DNA of 64,000 nt from Actinomadura opuntiae. Its GTDB lineage: Bacteria > Actinomycetota > Actinomycetes > Streptosporangiales > Streptosporangiaceae. Position 1 is the first letter of the stretch. Every line of letters begins with the position of its first letter. Under the pieces are notes generated by a model. The model did no database searches, was not told the origin of the DNA, and saw only the letters and a list, made by a program, of their open reading frames with translations. Location of the stretch: positions 1-64,000 of the forward strand of contig NZ_JASNWF010000031.1 in assembly GCF_030283205.1 (NCBI RefSeq), in the 5' to 3' direction. The translations under genes were made by a program, and so were the position numbers. Shown here piece after piece: positions 34,694 to 42,038 of the stretch.

Positions 34694-35476
34694 ATGCGCG
34701 TGCATCACCTGGACTGCGCCCGGATGCTGGAGATCGAGCCCGCCGACGAACCGCTGGAACCCGCCCACGGCGTCAGCCACGTCCTCGTGGTGGAGACGGA
34801 CTCGTCCGGGCTCGTGCTGGTCGACGCCGGGATCGGCACCGGCGACATCGCGGACCCGTCCGGGCGGCTGATGGACGACTGGGTGGAGATGACGCAGCCC
34901 GCGCTCGATCCCGCGACGACGGCCGTGGCGCAGATCGAGGCGCTCGGCCTGTCGCCCTCGGACGTCCGGCACATCGTGCTCACGCACCTGCACCGCGACC
35001 ACGCGGGCGGGCTGAGCGACTTCCCCGACGCGGCGGTGCACCTGTTCGAGGCGGAGCGGGCGGACGGCGGCAAAACCCCCGCGCAGCTCGCGCACGGCCC
35101 GAAATGGGTGACCTACGAGAGCGGGCCGGGCGACCATTGGAACGGGTTCGACGGCGTGCAGGCCCTTGACGGCATTGCGGAGGAGATCCTGCTGATCCCG
35201 CTGCACGGGCACACGCCCGGCCATGCCGGAGTCGCAGTGCGGGACGGCGACCGCTGGCTGCTGCACGCCGGCGACGCGTACATGTACCACGGCGAGGTCG
35301 ACCGGCCCGAACCCGTCGTGCACCCGCTGATGGAGCTGGTGCAGGCGAGCGGCGAGGTCGACCGGGAGCAGCGGCTCGCCGGTGTCGCGCGGCTGCGCGA
35401 GCTGGCCCTCGATCCGGGCAGCGGCGTGGAGGTCTTCTCCGCGCACGACCCGTGGGAGTTCGCCCGCTACGCGTGA
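34694..35476 (+). CDS. MBL-fold hydrolase, N-acyl homoserine lactonase-like
   Basis: 260 aa, ATG with AAAGGAG at 8 nt. Zinc motif HLHRDH in IVLTHLHRDHAGG, later His in HTPGHAGV, Asp in LHAGDAYMYHGE and the late His in FSAHDPWEF. The HxHxDH spacing and sequence style fit AttM/AiiA-type lactonases or related MBL esterases. Co-transcription with a TetR repressor suggests that the substrate or its product is the ligand. Cytoplasmic, no signal peptide. Its 3' end overlaps recD2 by 10 bp tail to tail. Confidence 0.85.
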   Translation: MRVHHLDCARMLEIEPADEPLEPAHGVSHVLVVETDSSGLVLVDAGIGTGDIADPSGRLMDDWVEMTQPALDPATTAVAQIEALGLSPSDVRHIVLTHLHRDHAGGLSDFPDAAVHLFEAERADGGKTPAQLAHGPKWVTYESGPGDHWNGFDGVQALDGIAEEILLIPLHGHTPGHAGVAVRDGDRWLLHAGDAYMYHGEVDRPEPVVHPLMELVQASGEVDREQRLAGVARLRELALDPGSGVEVFSAHDPWEFARYA

Positions 35477-37695
35477 GTGAGGCGGTGGGCGAGGGCCGTG
35501 TGGCGGCGGCCCGCGCCCGCCGTGCGGACGGCGGCGGCGAGCGCCCGCCGCGACCCGACCAGGACGACCAGCTTCTTCGCGCGGGTGATCCCCGTGTAAA
35601 GCAGGTTGCGGCGCAGCATCATCCACGCGCCGGTCGTCAGCGGGATCACGACCGCCGGGTACTCGCTGCCCTGCGACCGGTGGATCGTGATGGCGTAGGC
35701 GTGCGCGAGTTCGTCCAGCTCGTCGAAGGCGTAGTCGATGCTCTCGTCCTCGTCGGTGCGGACGGTCAGCGACTGCTCCTCCAGGGACACGGCGGTGACG
35801 ACGCCGACCGTCCCGTTGAAGACGCCCGCCTCGCCCTTGTCGTAGTTGTTGCGCAGCTGGGTGACCTTGTCGCCGACGCGGAACACCCGTCCGCCGTAGC
35901 GGCGTTCGGGACGGTCGTCGCGGTGCGGGGTCAGGGCCTCCTGGAGCTGCGCGTTCAGGGCGCCCGCGCCGGCGACGCCGCGGTGCATGGGCGTGAGCAC
36001 CTGGACGTCGCGGCGCGGGTCGAGTCCGAACTTGCGCGGGATCCGGTTGGCGATGACGTCGACGGTCAGCTCGGCGGCCTCCTCCTGCTCCTCGCAGGGG
36101 AACAGGAAGAAGTCGGGGTAACCGCGGGTGTGCGGATGCTCGCCGGTGTTGACGCGGTGCGCGTTCACCACGATCCCGGACTGCTGCGCCTGCCGGAAGA
36201 TCTTCGTCAGCCGGACGCGCGGGATCACCTCGGCGCCGAGCAGGTCGGCGAGCACCTCGCCCGCGCCGACGGACGGCAGCTGGTCGACGTCGCCGACCAG
36301 CAGCAGGTGCGCGCCGCGCGGGACCGCCTTGACCAGCTTGTTCATCAGGATCAGGTCGACCATGGAGCTCTCGTCGACCACGACGAGGTCGGCGTCGAGC
36401 GGGCTGTCCTGGTCGTACTTGGCGTCGCCGCCGGGCTGCAGCTGGAGCAGCCGGTGCACGGTCGCGGCCTCGTGCCCGGTGAGCTCGGCGAGCCGCTTGG
36501 CGGCGCGTCCGGTCGGCGCCACCAGGACGATCTTCGCCTTCTTCGCGGCGGCCAGCTCCACCACCGACCGGACGGTGAAGCTCTTGCCGCAGCCGGGCCC
36601 ACCGGTCAGCACGGCGACCTTGGACGTCAGGGCGAGCTTGACGGCCTGCTCCTGCTCGGGCGCGAGGGCCTGGCCGGTGCGGCGCTTCAGCCAGGGCAGC
36701 GCCTTGTCCCAGTCGACGTCCGCGAACGCCTTGAGCCGGTCCTCCTTGGCGTCCAGGAGATCGCGCAGGCCGCGCGCCACCGACCGTTCCGCCCGGTGGA
36801 ACGGGACGAGGTAGACGGCCGGGATCGTCGCGGCGTCCTCCCCCTCCCCCGGGATCGGCTCGCGGACGACGCCCTCCTCGCGGGCCAGCTCGTCCAGCGC
36901 CGGGACGATCAGCTCCCGCCCCACACCGAGGATCTTCTCCGCCGCCGTCACCAGGTTCGGCTCGGGCAGGAAGCAGTGCCCGTCGTCGGCGGCCTCCGAC
37001 AGCGTGTACTGGAGGCCCGCCTTGATGCGCTCCGGGCTGTCATGGGGAATCCCGACTGCCTGCGCGATCGTGTCGGCGGTCTTGAACCCGATGCCCCACA
37101 CGTCCGCGGCGAGCCGATAGGGCTCCTTCTGGACCGTCTCGACCGAGCGGTCGCCGTACTTCTTGTAGATGCGGACGGCCAGCGACGTCGAGACGCCGAC
37201 ACCCTGCAGGAAGACCATCACCTCCTTGATGGCCTTCTGCTCCTCCCACGCCTCACCGATCCGCTTGGTGCGCTTGGGGCCGAGCCCGGGGACCTCGACG
37301 AGCCGCTCCGGCTCCTCCTCGATGACCCGCAGGATGTCGGTGCCGAAGTGGCCGACCATCCGGTCCGCCATCACCGGCCCGATGCCCTTGATCATGCCGG
37401 AGCCGAGGTAGCGGCGGATGCCCTGGATCGTCGCCGGCAGCACCGTGCTGTAGGAGTCGACCTCGAACTGCTTGCCGTACTTCGGATGCGACCGCCACCG
37501 GCCGGTCAGCCGCAGGCTCTCCCCCACCTGCGCGCCGAGCAGCGCCCCGACGACGGTTAGCAGATCGTTGCCCGTCCGCTCCGTCGCGACCCGCGCGACC
37601 GTGTACCCGGTGTCCTCGTTGGCGTACGTCACCCGCTCCAGCACCGCCTCCAGCACCACCGGCCGAGGCGGTTGAGGCTGAGCCGGATTCGTCAT
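35467..37695 (-). CDS. recD2: RecD2-type ATP-dependent DNA helicase
   Basis: 742 aa from MTNPAQPQPP; an ATG at 37704 or GTG at 37725 would lengthen it slightly, and no start has a good Shine-Dalgarno. N-terminal OB-like and helix-hairpin-helix region (IKGIGPVMADRMV, then VPGLGPKRTKRIG), then SF1B helicase core: Walker A GGPGCGKS (365-372), motif Ia VAPTGRAAKRL, Walker B VVVDESSM (438-445), motif III VGDVDQLPSVG, motif V/VI AITIHRSQGSEYPAVV and LYTGITRAKK. RecD2 enzymes are 5'-3' helicases acting outside RecBCD in DNA repair and fork restart. Confidence 0.93.
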   Translation of the reverse strand: MTNPAQPQPPRPVVLEAVLERVTYANEDTGYTVARVATERTGNDLLTVVGALLGAQVGESLRLTGRWRSHPKYGKQFEVDSYSTVLPATIQGIRRYLGSGMIKGIGPVMADRMVGHFGTDILRVIEEEPERLVEVPGLGPKRTKRIGEAWEEQKAIKEVMVFLQGVGVSTSLAVRIYKKYGDRSVETVQKEPYRLAADVWGIGFKTADTIAQAVGIPHDSPERIKAGLQYTLSEAADDGHCFLPEPNLVTAAEKILGVGRELIVPALDELAREEGVVREPIPGEGEDAATIPAVYLVPFHRAERSVARGLRDLLDAKEDRLKAFADVDWDKALPWLKRRTGQALAPEQEQAVKLALTSKVAVLTGGPGCGKSFTVRSVVELAAAKKAKIVLVAPTGRAAKRLAELTGHEAATVHRLLQLQPGGDAKYDQDSPLDADLVVVDESSMVDLILMNKLVKAVPRGAHLLLVGDVDQLPSVGAGEVLADLLGAEVIPRVRLTKIFRQAQQSGIVVNAHRVNTGEHPHTRGYPDFFLFPCEEQEEAAELTVDVIANRIPRKFGLDPRRDVQVLTPMHRGVAGAGALNAQLQEALTPHRDDRPERRYGGRVFRVGDKVTQLRNNYDKGEAGVFNGTVGVVTAVSLEEQSLTVRTDEDESIDYAFDELDELAHAYAITIHRSQGSEYPAVVIPLTTGAWMMLRRNLLYTGITRAKKLVVLVGSRRALAAAVRTAGAGRRHTALAHRLTHA

Positions 37696-37741
37696 GGAAC
37701 CCATGATGTCGGAACCACCGGACACCCCGCCCCGCCTCCCG

Positions 37742-37805
37742 CGTTGACTTGCGGCGAGTCGTTGTTATGGCGCGTTCCAAAACAACGACTCGCCGCAACT
37801 CAACG
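37742..37805. repeat. Dispersed palindromic element, copy 1
   Basis: 25-nt arms (37742-37766 and 37781-37805) with one mismatch (37748/37799) around a 14-nt loop; core TTGCGGCGAGTCGTTGTT. On the minus strand it begins CGTTGAGTTGCGG, and its TGA is the stop codon of the alpha/beta hydrolase. Copy 2 is at 41783-41846, in opposite genomic orientation but the same orientation relative to its gene. It probably also terminates transcription. Confidence 0.85.
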
Positions 37806-38588
37806 AACGGCGTCCGGTCGGTCGAGGAAGTCGTTGATGACCTTCAGCCATTGCTCGGGCTGCTCGGCGAACGGCAGATGCCCGGTGGGCATCTCGGCGA
37901 TCTCGGCGGCGGGTATGGCGGCGGCCAGCTCACGCTGCAGGGCCGGGGAGATGAGCGGGTCCGCGGTGGTGACGATGACGAGGGTCGGCGCGGCGATGCT
38001 TGCGAGGTGGCCGCGGACGTCGATCCTGCGCACCAGGTCAACCTGCTCTGAGGTGCCAGCCGGCAGAGCGGTTGCGAGCTGCTCCGTGGCGGCCCGGACC
38101 TGGGCGGGGGTGAGGGCGTTCAGTGCCGGTTCCCCGAGCGCCATCAGGTTCAGGTAGGCGGCGAGCACCGCGTGCTGACCGGTGTCGAAGAGCTGCTGCC
38201 AGATGGAGGCGGCCAGCTCGGTACGGGTGTCGGCGTGTGCGAACGTCGCGCTCAGGACAAGCGAGCTGACGCGCTCCGGGTACCGCACGGCGAGACGGAT
38301 CGCGACCGGTCCGCCGAGCGAGTACCCGCTGACCGCGAAGGTGTCGAGCCCTTCGGCGTCGGCCGCCGCGACGAGCTGGTCCACCAGCTCGTCGGCCTCC
38401 AACGGGCCCGGCGCCGCCGGAGTGGCACCGGAGCCGGGGTAGTCGACCCCGACGACGGTGTGCCGCGCGGCGAGCCCTTCCATGATCGGTCCGTAGTTGG
38501 CCTCGATCCCGCCGCCAGCACCGTGGGCGAGCAGCAGACCGGGACCCTCGCCCCGGACGGTACGGGCGAAGGCGGTCGACGTCGTCAT
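37800..38588 (-). CDS. Alpha/beta hydrolase
   Basis: 262 aa, ATG with AAGGGAG upstream. Alpha/beta-hydrolase fold: oxyanion region LLLAHGAGGG, nucleophile elbow GYSLGG (Ser ~95), acid in TTADPLISP and catalytic His in MPTGHLPFAEQPEQW. The stop codon lies inside a palindromic element. A divergent TetR gene with two operator copies in the 108-bp gap suggests ligand-induced expression. Substrate unknown; lactone, ester or haloperoxidase-like reactions are all possible. Confidence 0.9.
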   Translation of the reverse strand: MTTSTAFARTVRGEGPGLLLAHGAGGGIEANYGPIMEGLAARHTVVGVDYPGSGATPAAPGPLEADELVDQLVAAADAEGLDTFAVSGYSLGGPVAIRLAVRYPERVSSLVLSATFAHADTRTELAASIWQQLFDTGQHAVLAAYLNLMALGEPALNALTPAQVRAATEQLATALPAGTSEQVDLVRRIDVRGHLASIAAPTLVIVTTADPLISPALQRELAAAIPAAEIAEMPTGHLPFAEQPEQWLKVINDFLDRPDAVR

Positions 38589-38610
38589 CGGGAACTCCCT
38601 TCCGAACGAG

Positions 38611-38628
38611 CTTTAGCGATCACTAAAG
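38611..38628. promoter_or_regulatory. TetR operator, site 1
   Basis: CTTTAGCGATCACTAAAG, a near-perfect 18-bp dyad with GATC centre, 23 bp from the hydrolase start. Confidence 0.75.
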
Positions 38629-38657
38629 CCGGATGCGAGAACGACCGTAGCAGAGCT

Positions 38658-38675
38658 CTTTAGCGATCGCTACAG
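38658..38675. promoter_or_regulatory. TetR operator, site 2
   Basis: CTTTAGCGATCGCTACAG, same motif as site 1 with one asymmetric base, 22 bp from the TetR start. Centres are 47 bp apart, so each site covers one of the divergent promoters. Confidence 0.75.
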
Positions 38676-38696
38676 CGGGGCGGTAGGCTGGCGGCC

Positions 38697-39341
38697 ATGA
38701 GCAGCGCCCGCACCCCGTCCGAGGCCGCCGCGCCGACCCGCCGCGCGTTCGACCGCGATCAGGCCCTGGCCACGGCCCTGCGCGAGTTCTGGACGCACGG
38801 GTACGACACGACGTCCATCGCCTCACTGACCGAGGCGATGGGGATCAGGCCGCCGAGCCTGTACGCCGCCTTCGGCGACAAGCGGCAGCTGTTCGAGGAG
38901 GCCGTCGACCTCTACTCGCGCACCTACGGCACCGCGCCGGCGCGCGACCTGGACGCCCGCTCGGCCATCGCCGCGATGCTGCGGCACCTCGCCACGGACT
39001 ACACCGACCCGAGCCATCCGCCCGGATGCTTCATCATCAGCGCGGCGACGAACTGCGGCCCCGGCTCGCAGGACGTCAAGGCCAAGCTGCGCGCCAAGCG
39101 CGAGGAGACCAAGGCCGCGATCGCCGCCTGCATCCGCGCCGACATCGACGCGGGCCGCCTCCCCGCCACCACGGACGCCGACGGCCTGGCCGCCTTCTAC
39201 GCGGCGGTCATCCAGGGCATGAACCAACAGGCCTGCGACGGCGCGACCCGCGAAACACTCCAACACATAGCCGACACCGCAATGACGGCATGGCCAACCA
39301 CCGAACACGCAGCCACACCGCCCACCGAGCACAAGAAGTAA
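38697..39341 (+). CDS. TetR/AcrR-family regulator divergent from the alpha/beta hydrolase
   Basis: 214 aa. DNA-binding domain: FDRDQALATALREFWTHGYDTTS and LTEAMGIRPPSLYAAFGDKRQLF, the style of the TetR group with a C-terminal domain containing GCFIISAATNC. No good Shine-Dalgarno before the ATG. Two CTTTAGCGATC operators lie between it and the hydrolase, indicating control of both genes. The last ~20 residues are Thr/Pro/His-rich and probably disordered. Confidence 0.9.
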   Translation: MSSARTPSEAAAPTRRAFDRDQALATALREFWTHGYDTTSIASLTEAMGIRPPSLYAAFGDKRQLFEEAVDLYSRTYGTAPARDLDARSAIAAMLRHLATDYTDPSHPPGCFIISAATNCGPGSQDVKAKLRAKREETKAAIAACIRADIDAGRLPATTDADGLAAFYAAVIQGMNQQACDGATRETLQHIADTAMTAWPTTEHAATPPTEHKK

Positions 39342-39378
39342 AGCGCCCAGGCACGCAGCTCACATCACGCCAGACCGC

Positions 39379-39573
39379 TCAAGACCCCGAGGCCCGGACG
39401 CACGCCACGAACGCCGCCCACTCTCCACGAGTGAACTCGAGGATCAGAGCAGCAGACAGCGCCTTGGAGTCACGAACGCCGACCATGCCGTCCGCAGAGC
39501 GGGCGACCTCGACGCAATTGCCGTTCGGTTCGCTGTGGCGCGACTTGCGCCAGCCGGTGTAGTGGTGGGTCAT
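39379..39573 (-). CDS. DUF397 protein
   Basis: 64 aa: GWRKSRHSEPNGNCVEVARS and VGVRDSKA are the family signature, ending in FTRGEWAAFVACVRAS. The start overlaps the XRE gene stop by 4 bp. XRE/DUF5753-DUF397 pairs are numerous in Streptomyces and relatives; they affect development or antibiotic production in some cases (for example WhiJ-linked pairs), and DUF397 proteins are thought to act against the cognate regulator. Confidence 0.93.
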   Translation of the reverse strand: MTHHYTGWRKSRHSEPNGNCVEVARSADGMVGVRDSKALSAALILEFTRGEWAAFVACVRASGS

Positions 39574-40451
39574 ACCTCTGATCCTGCCGCGTCGGTGAGC
39601 CGGTCGGCTACCCGGCTGAGGAAGGTAAGGCTGTCTTCCGGGGGCAGCGCAGCCTTACAGAGTCGGTCGTACATCTCGACGTATCGAGCGATCTCGGCGC
39701 GTTTGGTCATTATGACGTCGGTGGTGACGGTGTCGATGACGGCCATCGACGGGTCACCGGGCTCAGGGAAGGTGTAGAGGGAGAAGGAAGACTTGGGCAG
39801 GAAGCCGCCGGGGACAGGACGGTCGGCGGAAAGCACTTGGATAGTGATCCTTTCTTCGGCCTCGACCAGGTCGACCAGGCGACGGAGTTGGGCGGCCTTC
39901 ACCGCTGGCGGGATGGCGAGTCGGTGGAGCATCGTCTCGTCCAGCACCGCCCCGTAGGCCGGGCCGTCTTCGGCGAGTAGGCGCGCCTGGCGAAGGGTGC
40001 GAGCTTCGGCCATACGTTCGGGACGGTAAGCGAGCGGTCCTTGGCACGCGTCCAACTCGATGAGCGCCTCGATGAACTCGGCTGTCTGGAGAGCGGCGGG
40101 CATCGCAGTCTGGTCGTAGCTGCGGATGGTGTCTGCGCCCGATTCGAGGTCGGCGTAGAGCTTCTGCCGGGGGCCCATGGAGTCGCCGAAGCGGTCCCAC
40201 CAGCGTTTCTCTCCGGCGTCGCGCGTCAGGCGGACGATCCTCTCGTGCTCGCGGCCCGTGACCTCCAGGACGTCCAGGATGCTCATGATCTCGATGAGGT
40301 CGGGGCGCACCTGGGCGTTCTCCAGGCGGGTGATCTTCGTGCGGGACATGTACACCCGGCCGGCGAGGTCGTCGCTGGTCATGTTCCGCTCTTCGCGGAT
40401 CTTGCGGAGTTCGGCCGCGAGCCTGCGGCGGCGAACGTAGGGGCTCGGCAT
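39570..40451 (-). CDS. XRE-family regulator with DUF5753 sensor domain
   Basis: 293 aa, ATG with GGAGG at 6 nt; a longer frame to 40481 has no such site. Helix-turn-helix ~9-65 (RLAAELRKIREERNMTSDDL, then SRTKITRLENAQVRP); DUF5753 ~100-285 including SYDQTAMPAALQTAEFIEAL and TIQVLSADRPVPGGF. It forms an operon with the DUF397 gene. The long upstream gap contains several dyads, probably its own operators. Confidence 0.93.
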   Translation of the reverse strand: MPSPYVRRRRLAAELRKIREERNMTSDDLAGRVYMSRTKITRLENAQVRPDLIEIMSILDVLEVTGREHERIVRLTRDAGEKRWWDRFGDSMGPRQKLYADLESGADTIRSYDQTAMPAALQTAEFIEALIELDACQGPLAYRPERMAEARTLRQARLLAEDGPAYGAVLDETMLHRLAIPPAVKAAQLRRLVDLVEAEERITIQVLSADRPVPGGFLPKSSFSLYTFPEPGDPSMAVIDTVTTDVIMTKRAEIARYVEMYDRLCKAALPPEDSLTFLSRVADRLTDAAGSEV

Positions 40452-40533
40452 GAGCCGCCTCCCTCTGATCAGGTCGATCACCGTACGTGAATGGTCAACA
40501 ACTTTCTGAAGTCGACTCCGAGCTGCAACCTAC

Positions 40534-40549
40534 TGACCGCATACGGTCA
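40534..40549. promoter_or_regulatory. Inverted repeat upstream of the XRE-DUF397 operon
   Basis: TGACCG-CATA-CGGTCA, 6-bp perfect arms, ~85 bp before the XRE start. Candidate operator in the 333-bp gap (40452-40784), whose remaining content is the CGCACGTGCG array at 40584-40635 and otherwise nothing recognisable. Confidence 0.45.
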
Positions 40550-40583
40550 CGACTGTTCTGCCTACGCAGGTCACTGGGTTGCT

Positions 40584-40635
40584 GTGCGAATTCGCACGTG
40601 CGGGTTTCGCACGTGCGGGATCCGCATGTGCGGAG
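40584..40635. repeat. Array of palindromic 15-bp repeats (operator array)
   Basis: Three adjacent 15-bp units start at 40591, 40606 and 40621: TTCGCACGTGCGGGT, TTCGCACGTGCGGGA and TCCGCATGTGCGGAG. Each holds a CGCACGTGCG-type palindrome (third copy CGCATGTGCG). The first is joined to a perfect 14-bp dyad GTGCGAATTCGCAC (40584-40597). The array lies between the XRE-DUF397 operon and the HATPase gene and could be bound by several regulator dimers side by side. Confidence 0.75.
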
Positions 40636-40784
40636 ACGTCCTGTGCCGATCGGCCTGCCGGAGGGCATTGGTGGACGATTCTTCGTGCTCGTTCAGTGGC
40701 CGGTTGTGACGATGTGGGGGTGGAGGGCGGCGGGTGCCGATCGCTCCGCAACCGTTCGTCCTCATCACGAGCAGAGGTGATCAG

Positions 40785-41210
40785 ATGACCCCCGCGACGC
40801 TTCTCGCCGCCGAGCCGGTGCCGCTGTGCTGGCGCCGTTCGTTTCCCGGCGCGGCCGAGCAGGCCCGCGCCGTCCGCCGGTTCGTCGGGTGCCTGCTGGA
40901 CGGCTTCCCGCGGCTGGACGACGTCCTTCTCGCCGCCGACGAACTCGTCGTCAACGCGCTGCGGCACACCGAGTCGGGCCGGTGCGGCGGACGGTTCACG
41001 GTCGAGGTCGCGCATGCGTACGACCACGTCCGCGTGTCGGTGAGCGACCAGGGCGGGCCTGGCGAGCCCGTGTGCCGGGAGGCCGGCGAGCTGGACGAGT
41101 CCGGGCGCGGGCTGCGCACCGTCTCCCTCACCGCCGCGAGTTGGGGATGGCACGGCAACGACCGGGGCCGCACCGTGTCCGCCGTGTTCGCCGGGAAGTG
41201 GTCGGCGTGA
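40785..41210 (+). CDS. HATPase-domain protein, anti-sigma-factor-kinase-like
   Basis: 141 aa. ATG preceded by AGAGGTGATC, a near-complete match to the anti-Shine-Dalgarno. HATPase_c_2 motifs: N-box AADELVVNALRHT, G1 VSDQGGPGEP and G2 ESGRGLRTVSL. Such stand-alone GHKL ATPases bind ATP and are often anti-sigma or regulatory kinases of the RsbW type in actinomycetes. The stop overlaps the next gene (GTGA). Frequently found beside XRE-DUF397 pairs, as here. Confidence 0.9.
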   Translation: MTPATLLAAEPVPLCWRRSFPGAAEQARAVRRFVGCLLDGFPRLDDVLLAADELVVNALRHTESGRCGGRFTVEVAHAYDHVRVSVSDQGGPGEPVCREAGELDESGRGLRTVSLTAASWGWHGNDRGRTVSAVFAGKWSA

Positions 41211-41788
41211 AGGGGCAGGCGTCCTGGGCGCACGGCCAGGTCCACCAGCGCGTCCACTCCGTCATGACCGCCGCGATGCGCGCCGACGCCAGGACGATCG
41301 ACACAGCGCTCCTGCAACTCGGCGACGGAGGTCTCGACCCGTACAGCCGGGAGTTCGTGCGCGAGGCGCGGCGGCTGGTGCTCGCCTGCACGGCCGCGCT
41401 GACCTGCGTATTGTCCGCGCACCGGCCCGGCGCCGGGCCGGGCGGCGACGAGATCTGCCGGGGCTGCGGCACGTCCGGCTGCCGGACGCTGCACGGCGTC
41501 GCGGACGTCCTCGCCGCCTACGCCGTCCGTCCGGTGACGATCGACCGGGCCGAGGCGTGGCGCCGCGCCGACGCCTGGTTCAACCGGGACGGCGACCCGG
41601 CACCCGTCGCGATCGCGGAGTTCGCCGATGGCTTCGCGGCCTGGCGGGTCCCGGACGAGACCGCACAGGTCATCGTCATCGTCATCGACCGCGAACGCGG
41701 AACGCTCACGCTCTGGCCCCCGCTCCCCCTCGACACCCTCGCCCGCGAGTACCGCACATATCGCCGCGCCGATCAGCAGACGCGTTGA
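41207..41788 (+). CDS. Unknown protein coupled to the HATPase gene
   Basis: 193 aa, GTG start overlapping the HATPase stop by 4 bp. The first half is helical (VHSVMTAAMRADARTIDTALL) and followed by a Cys cluster CRGCGTSGC that could bind zinc. The last ~75 residues (AEAWRRADAWFNRDGDPAPV, then VIDRERGTLTLWPPLPLDTL) recall YrhB/Imm35-type immunity or structural domains, but only weakly. I do not recognise the whole protein. Its stop codon is supplied by the palindromic element, copy 2. Coupling suggests a partner of the HATPase. Confidence 0.75.
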   Translation: MKGQASWAHGQVHQRVHSVMTAAMRADARTIDTALLQLGDGGLDPYSREFVREARRLVLACTAALTCVLSAHRPGAGPGGDEICRGCGTSGCRTLHGVADVLAAYAVRPVTIDRAEAWRRADAWFNRDGDPAPVAIAEFADGFAAWRVPDETAQVIVIVIDRERGTLTLWPPLPLDTLAREYRTYRRADQQTR

Positions 41789-41846
41789 GTTGCGGCGAGT
41801 CGTCGTTATGCGGCCGCCCATAACGACGACTCGCCGCAAGTCAACG
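41783..41846. repeat. Dispersed palindromic element, copy 2
   Basis: 28-nt arms (41783-41810 and 41819-41846) with a single mismatch (41789/41840) and an 8-nt loop CGGCCGCC. Starts CGTTGAGTTGCGG, whose TGA is the stop of the preceding gene. Sequence and mismatch position match copy 1 at 37742-37805. From here to the peptidase start at 42039 (~190 bp) I see nothing further except the peptidase ribosome binding site. Confidence 0.85.
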
Positions 41847-42038
41847 GGGTGCGGCGGTCGGCGTGCGAGGGGCGGGAGCGGGTTTCTTGATCGGGAGCGG
41901 AACATGCAGGTCACCGGGGTCGGGAAGTGATCTTGACGGCCGGGGCGTGGCCGGATCCGGCTGCGATTCTGGATCTTCCGTTGATCGCGACGTACGTTCC
42001 GGGCGCACCCGTACCGCACGTACTGGGAGGTAACGCTG

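Noticed and set aside
40591..40635. CRISPR-like repeat array
   Set aside because: Units are 15 bp, contiguous, without spacers, and no cas gene is present.
40579..40788. Small plus-strand frame with a pentapeptide-like FARAG repeat
   Set aside because: The repeat is a by-product of the 15-bp DNA array; no ribosome binding site and no continuation of coding character.
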